Shown: positions 23,058 through 25,445 of the stretch, one piece after another | Layout: every line of letters starts with the position of its first letter | Position numbering within the stretch: the stretch's first letter is position 1 | Virus record (IMG/VR): IMGVR_UViG_3300027801_001209 | Coordinates: 1-25,445 of that record | Direction: 5' to 3' (one strand) | DNA length: 25,445 nucleotides | DNA from: a virus | Position numbers and translations under genes: made by a program | The notes under the pieces: model-generated | Told to the model about the DNA's origin: nothing | The model's database searches: none | What the model saw: only the letters and a program-made list of their open reading frames with translations

Positions 23058-24688
23058 TGACAGACGCATATCTAGGTAACCCCAATCTAAAAAAGATTAA
23101 TACTCCGGTTGAGTTTACTAAAAAACAAATTATAGAGTATCAGAAGTGTGCCGCTGACCCATTATACTTTATGGAAACTTATATTCGTATTGTATCACTT
23201 GATGATGGTCTTGTACCTTTTAAGATGTATCCTTTTCAGAGACACATTGTACAAACAATACATGATAATAGATTTACTATTTGTAAACTACCAAGACAGT
23301 CTGGTAAGTCCACAACCACAGTTTCATATCTATTACATTATGCATTGTTTAATCCTAATAGTAACATTGCTATTCTTGCCAACAAATCATCTACTGCTAG
23401 AGATATCTTAGGCAGAGTACAACTTGCTTATGAGAATTTACCAAAGTGGTTACAACAAGGTGTTATCAACTGGAACAAAGGTAACATTGAATTAGAAAAC
23501 AAGTCGGTCATTGTGGCAGCTGCAACATCTTCAAGTGCTATTCGAGGTGGTTCATTCAACATCATCTTCTTAGATGAATTTGCTTTCGTACCTACCAATA
23601 TTGCCGAGGCCTTCTTTAGCTCAGTTTATCCTACAATTTCTTCTGGACAAAAAACTAAAATGATAATCGTATCCACACCTTACGGTATGAATATGTTTTA
23701 TAAGTTATGGACAGACGCAGAGAATAAACGAAACGATTATGTTCCTATTGAAGTGCATTGGTCAGAAGTTCCAGGCAGAGATGAGAAATGGAAAGAAGCA
23801 ACAATAAGAAACACCTCACCTGAGCAGTTTCAACAAGAGTTTGAATGTGAATTCTTAGGTTCAGTAGATACCCTTATCAGTCCTTCTAAAATTAAAACCC
23901 TTGCATATATGGACCCCTTGACTACAAGTGGTGGTGTAGATGTATTTGAACACCCTATAAAAGGTAAAGAATATGTTTGTACAGTTGACGTTGCAAGAGG
24001 TGTAGAAAAAGATTACTCGGCGTTTGTAATATTTGACGCAACACAAATGCCTTATAAAATTGTAGCAAAGTATAGAAGTAACGAGATTAAACCTATTTTG
24101 TTTCCTCACATTATCAAAAAAGTTTGTGACGCATACAATAAGGCAAATGTATTAATTGAGGTCAATGACCTTGGTCAACAGATTGCAGAAGCAATGCAAT
24201 TTGAATTAGAATATGATAATTTATTAATGACTACACAAAGAGGTCGTGCTGGTCAAATATTAGGTGCAATGTTTAGTGGTAGAGGTTCATCACTAGGTGT
24301 AAGAATGACTAAACAAATTAAGAAGATTGGTTGTTCTAATATCAAAACATTGATTGAATCGGATAAACTTTTAGTAAATGACTTCAACATTATTGGCGAG
24401 ATGAGTACCTTTGTAAGACGAGGTTCATCATGGCAGGCAGAAGATGGTTGTAATGACGATTTGTTCATGTGTTGTGTGATATTCGGTTGGTTGAGTAACC
24501 AACCATTTTTTAAAGAATTAACGAATACTAACGCAAGACAAATGTTGTATGAGGAACAAGAGAAATTGATAGAACAAGATATGGCACCCTTTGGATTTAT
24601 TGATGATGGAACACCAGATGAGTTGAAAAGTGAAGTAGATGAGTATGGTACGGTCTGGCATCCAGTAGTGACACACAAAGGATTGTAG
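23057..24688 (+). CDS. 17: Large terminase subunit gp17
   Basis: A 543-aa homologue of T4 gp17 (610 aa), the ATPase-nuclease motor that pumps DNA into the capsid. Seen: Walker A PRQSGKST (residues 79-86), Walker B IIFLDEFAF (169-177), the coupling STP motif (206-208), and a C-terminal nuclease domain starting VDVARGVEKDYSAFVIFD with D311, then EVNDLGQQIAEAM and EDGCNDDLFMCCVIFGW with acidic residues of the RNase H-like site. The start shares one base with the ferredoxin stop (TAATG). No intein or frameshift is visible. Confidence 0.93.
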   Translation: MTDAYLGNPNLKKINTPVEFTKKQIIEYQKCAADPLYFMETYIRIVSLDDGLVPFKMYPFQRHIVQTIHDNRFTICKLPRQSGKSTTTVSYLLHYALFNPNSNIAILANKSSTARDILGRVQLAYENLPKWLQQGVINWNKGNIELENKSVIVAAATSSSAIRGGSFNIIFLDEFAFVPTNIAEAFFSSVYPTISSGQKTKMIIVSTPYGMNMFYKLWTDAENKRNDYVPIEVHWSEVPGRDEKWKEATIRNTSPEQFQQEFECEFLGSVDTLISPSKIKTLAYMDPLTTSGGVDVFEHPIKGKEYVCTVDVARGVEKDYSAFVIFDATQMPYKIVAKYRSNEIKPILFPHIIKKVCDAYNKANVLIEVNDLGQQIAEAMQFELEYDNLLMTTQRGRAGQILGAMFSGRGSSLGVRMTKQIKKIGCSNIKTLIESDKLLVNDFNIIGEMSTFVRRGSSWQAEDGCNDDLFMCCVIFGWLSNQPFFKELTNTNARQMLYEEQEKLIEQDMAPFGFIDDGTPDELKSEVDEYGTVWHPVVTHKGL

Positions 24689-24701
24689 GGTTCCTAGGTC
24701 T

Positions 24702-24709
24702 TATAAATA
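24702..24709 (+). promoter_or_regulatory. T4-type late promoter box TATAAATA before gp18
   Basis: Exact TATAAATA, 91 bases before the gp18 ATG, the longest leader in the window. The 112-base gap between gp17 and gp18 holds no evident gene. Confidence 0.7.
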
Positions 24710-24800
24710 TCAGTAAGGATTGAACTTTGACTATGGACTTATGAATAATAAGAATGTTGAATATTTTAAAATTAAAAGGTAATTAAAAGGAGACAACCTA

Positions 24801-25445
24801 ATGGCATTTCAAGTATCACCAGGTGTTCTCGTACAGGAAAAAGACTTAACTAGAATAATTCCTGCCGTTTCAACTTCTATAGGCGCTATTGCTATCAAAG
24901 CAATTAAAGGTCCATTAGATGAAGTGGTAAGTATTTCTAGTGAGCAAGAATTAGTAACTCAGTTTGGTAAACCCAACACTTCAAATTTTGAAGATTGGTT
25001 TACAGCAGCAAACTATTTGCAATATTCTAACGCTCTAAGAGTTGTCCGTGTTCAGAACTCCGGAGTAAGCAACGCAACCGAAAGTGGTTCAGCGCTTGTA
25101 ATAAAAAATACGACAGACTATTCAAATAACTATGCAGACGGTTCAGGCTCAGTTGGCCTTTGGGCAGCTAGAAGTGCAGGAGTATGGGGAAATTCAGTAG
25201 AAATTTCTACATGTCCTTCAGCGACAGCTTACGAAGAATCAACTAAGACTACTGTTAACGACTCAGCTACGGCTATTGGAGACACAGTTGTTACTGTAAC
25301 TTCAGCAGTTGGTATAGTTGCAGGCGATATAGTAAATTTTGGAGACAACTACGAATACAGAGTAATATCTATCGCAACTAACGATTTAAACATTGTTAGA
25401 AAAGATGAGCCAGCATACTACGGTACAGCAGACTCTTCAGGTCTA
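24801..25445 (+). CDS. 18: Tail sheath protein gp18 (3' end outside window)
   Basis: The first 215 codons of a contractile tail sheath protein. The start MAFQVSPGVLVQEKDLTRII, then PAVSTSIGAIAIKAIKGPLD and LVTQFGKPNTSNFEDWFTAA with NYLQYSNALRVVRV, is the conserved N-terminus of T4-like gp18. Next to it, AAGGAG lies before the ATG. The frame is open to the last base. Order gp17-gp18 as in T4. Confidence 0.93.
   Translation, partial: MAFQVSPGVLVQEKDLTRIIPAVSTSIGAIAIKAIKGPLDEVVSISSEQELVTQFGKPNTSNFEDWFTAANYLQYSNALRVVRVQNSGVSNATESGSALVIKNTTDYSNNYADGSGSVGLWAARSAGVWGNSVEISTCPSATAYEESTKTTVNDSATAIGDTVVTVTSAVGIVAGDIVNFGDNYEYRVISIATNDLNIVRKDEPAYYGTADSSGL

Noticed and set aside
1-25445. CRISPR array, tRNA genes, insertion sequence or integrase
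   Set aside because: No regularly spaced repeats, no tRNA cloverleaf seen by eye, and no transposase or integrase motifs.
1-25445. Cyanophage origin
   Set aside because: T4-like fibres, heme oxygenase and a bilin reductase would fit, but psbA, other photosynthesis genes and a PetF ferredoxin are absent in the window, and FdxA, TctA/TctC and the PcyX-like type point to a proteobacterial host. It cannot be excluded from 25 kb alone.

Overview
The window is part of the genome of a T4-like myovirus. The right end carries T4 core genes in T4 order: gp13, gp14, gp15, gp16, gp17 and the start of gp18. The left half holds virion and tail-fibre type genes, many preceded by the T4-type late promoter box TATAAATA. 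The DNA is AT-rich and the genes are tightly packed, with frequent ATGA or TAATG overlaps. No photosynthesis genes are visible. The accessory genes point to a heterotrophic marine alphaproteobacterial host, perhaps SAR11-like: a tripartite tricarboxylate transporter (TctA and TctC-like), a proteobacterial-type 7Fe ferredoxin, and a PcyX-like bilin reductase. The host assignment is inference.

Layout. (1) 1-3314: a host-interaction module with the C-terminal part of a TctA permease, an ATP-grasp enzyme, and on the opposite strand a TctC-like periplasmic binding protein and a 99-aa protein. The TctC-like gene has a near-perfect sigma-70 promoter. (2) 3375-14002: tail-fibre and virion-associated genes on the plus strand, including a 1107-aa fibre with five carbohydrate-binding-like repeats and a Gly/His/Asn-rich 462-aa probable adhesin. 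(3) 14045-19288: six overlapping genes forming one apparent operon: a U32-like Fe-S protein fused to a methyltransferase, a DUF6065-like protein, a 2OG-Fe(II) oxygenase, a DUF401-like membrane protein, heme oxygenase and a ferredoxin-dependent bilin reductase. (4) 19352-25445: neck, tail-completion and terminase genes, with a 55-aa gene between gp14 and gp15, and a ParB-like gene and a 7Fe ferredoxin between gp16 and gp17; gp18 runs off the window.

The most interesting system is phycobilin synthesis outside cyanophages. Heme oxygenase would open heme to biliverdin, the PcyX-like enzyme would reduce biliverdin (probably to phycoerythrobilin), and the phage ferredoxin is a plausible electron donor. 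Heme oxygenase/PcyX pairs of this kind are known from uncultured oceanic phages thought to infect alphaproteobacteria. What appears less explored is the whole gene neighbourhood: coupling to a U32-methyltransferase fusion, an oxygenase and a DUF401 membrane protein, with a TTT transporter nearby. A second genome-wide signal is extreme avoidance of GATC (one site seen in 25 kb) and strong depletion of GATGC/GCATC, visible even in the choice of Asp codons.
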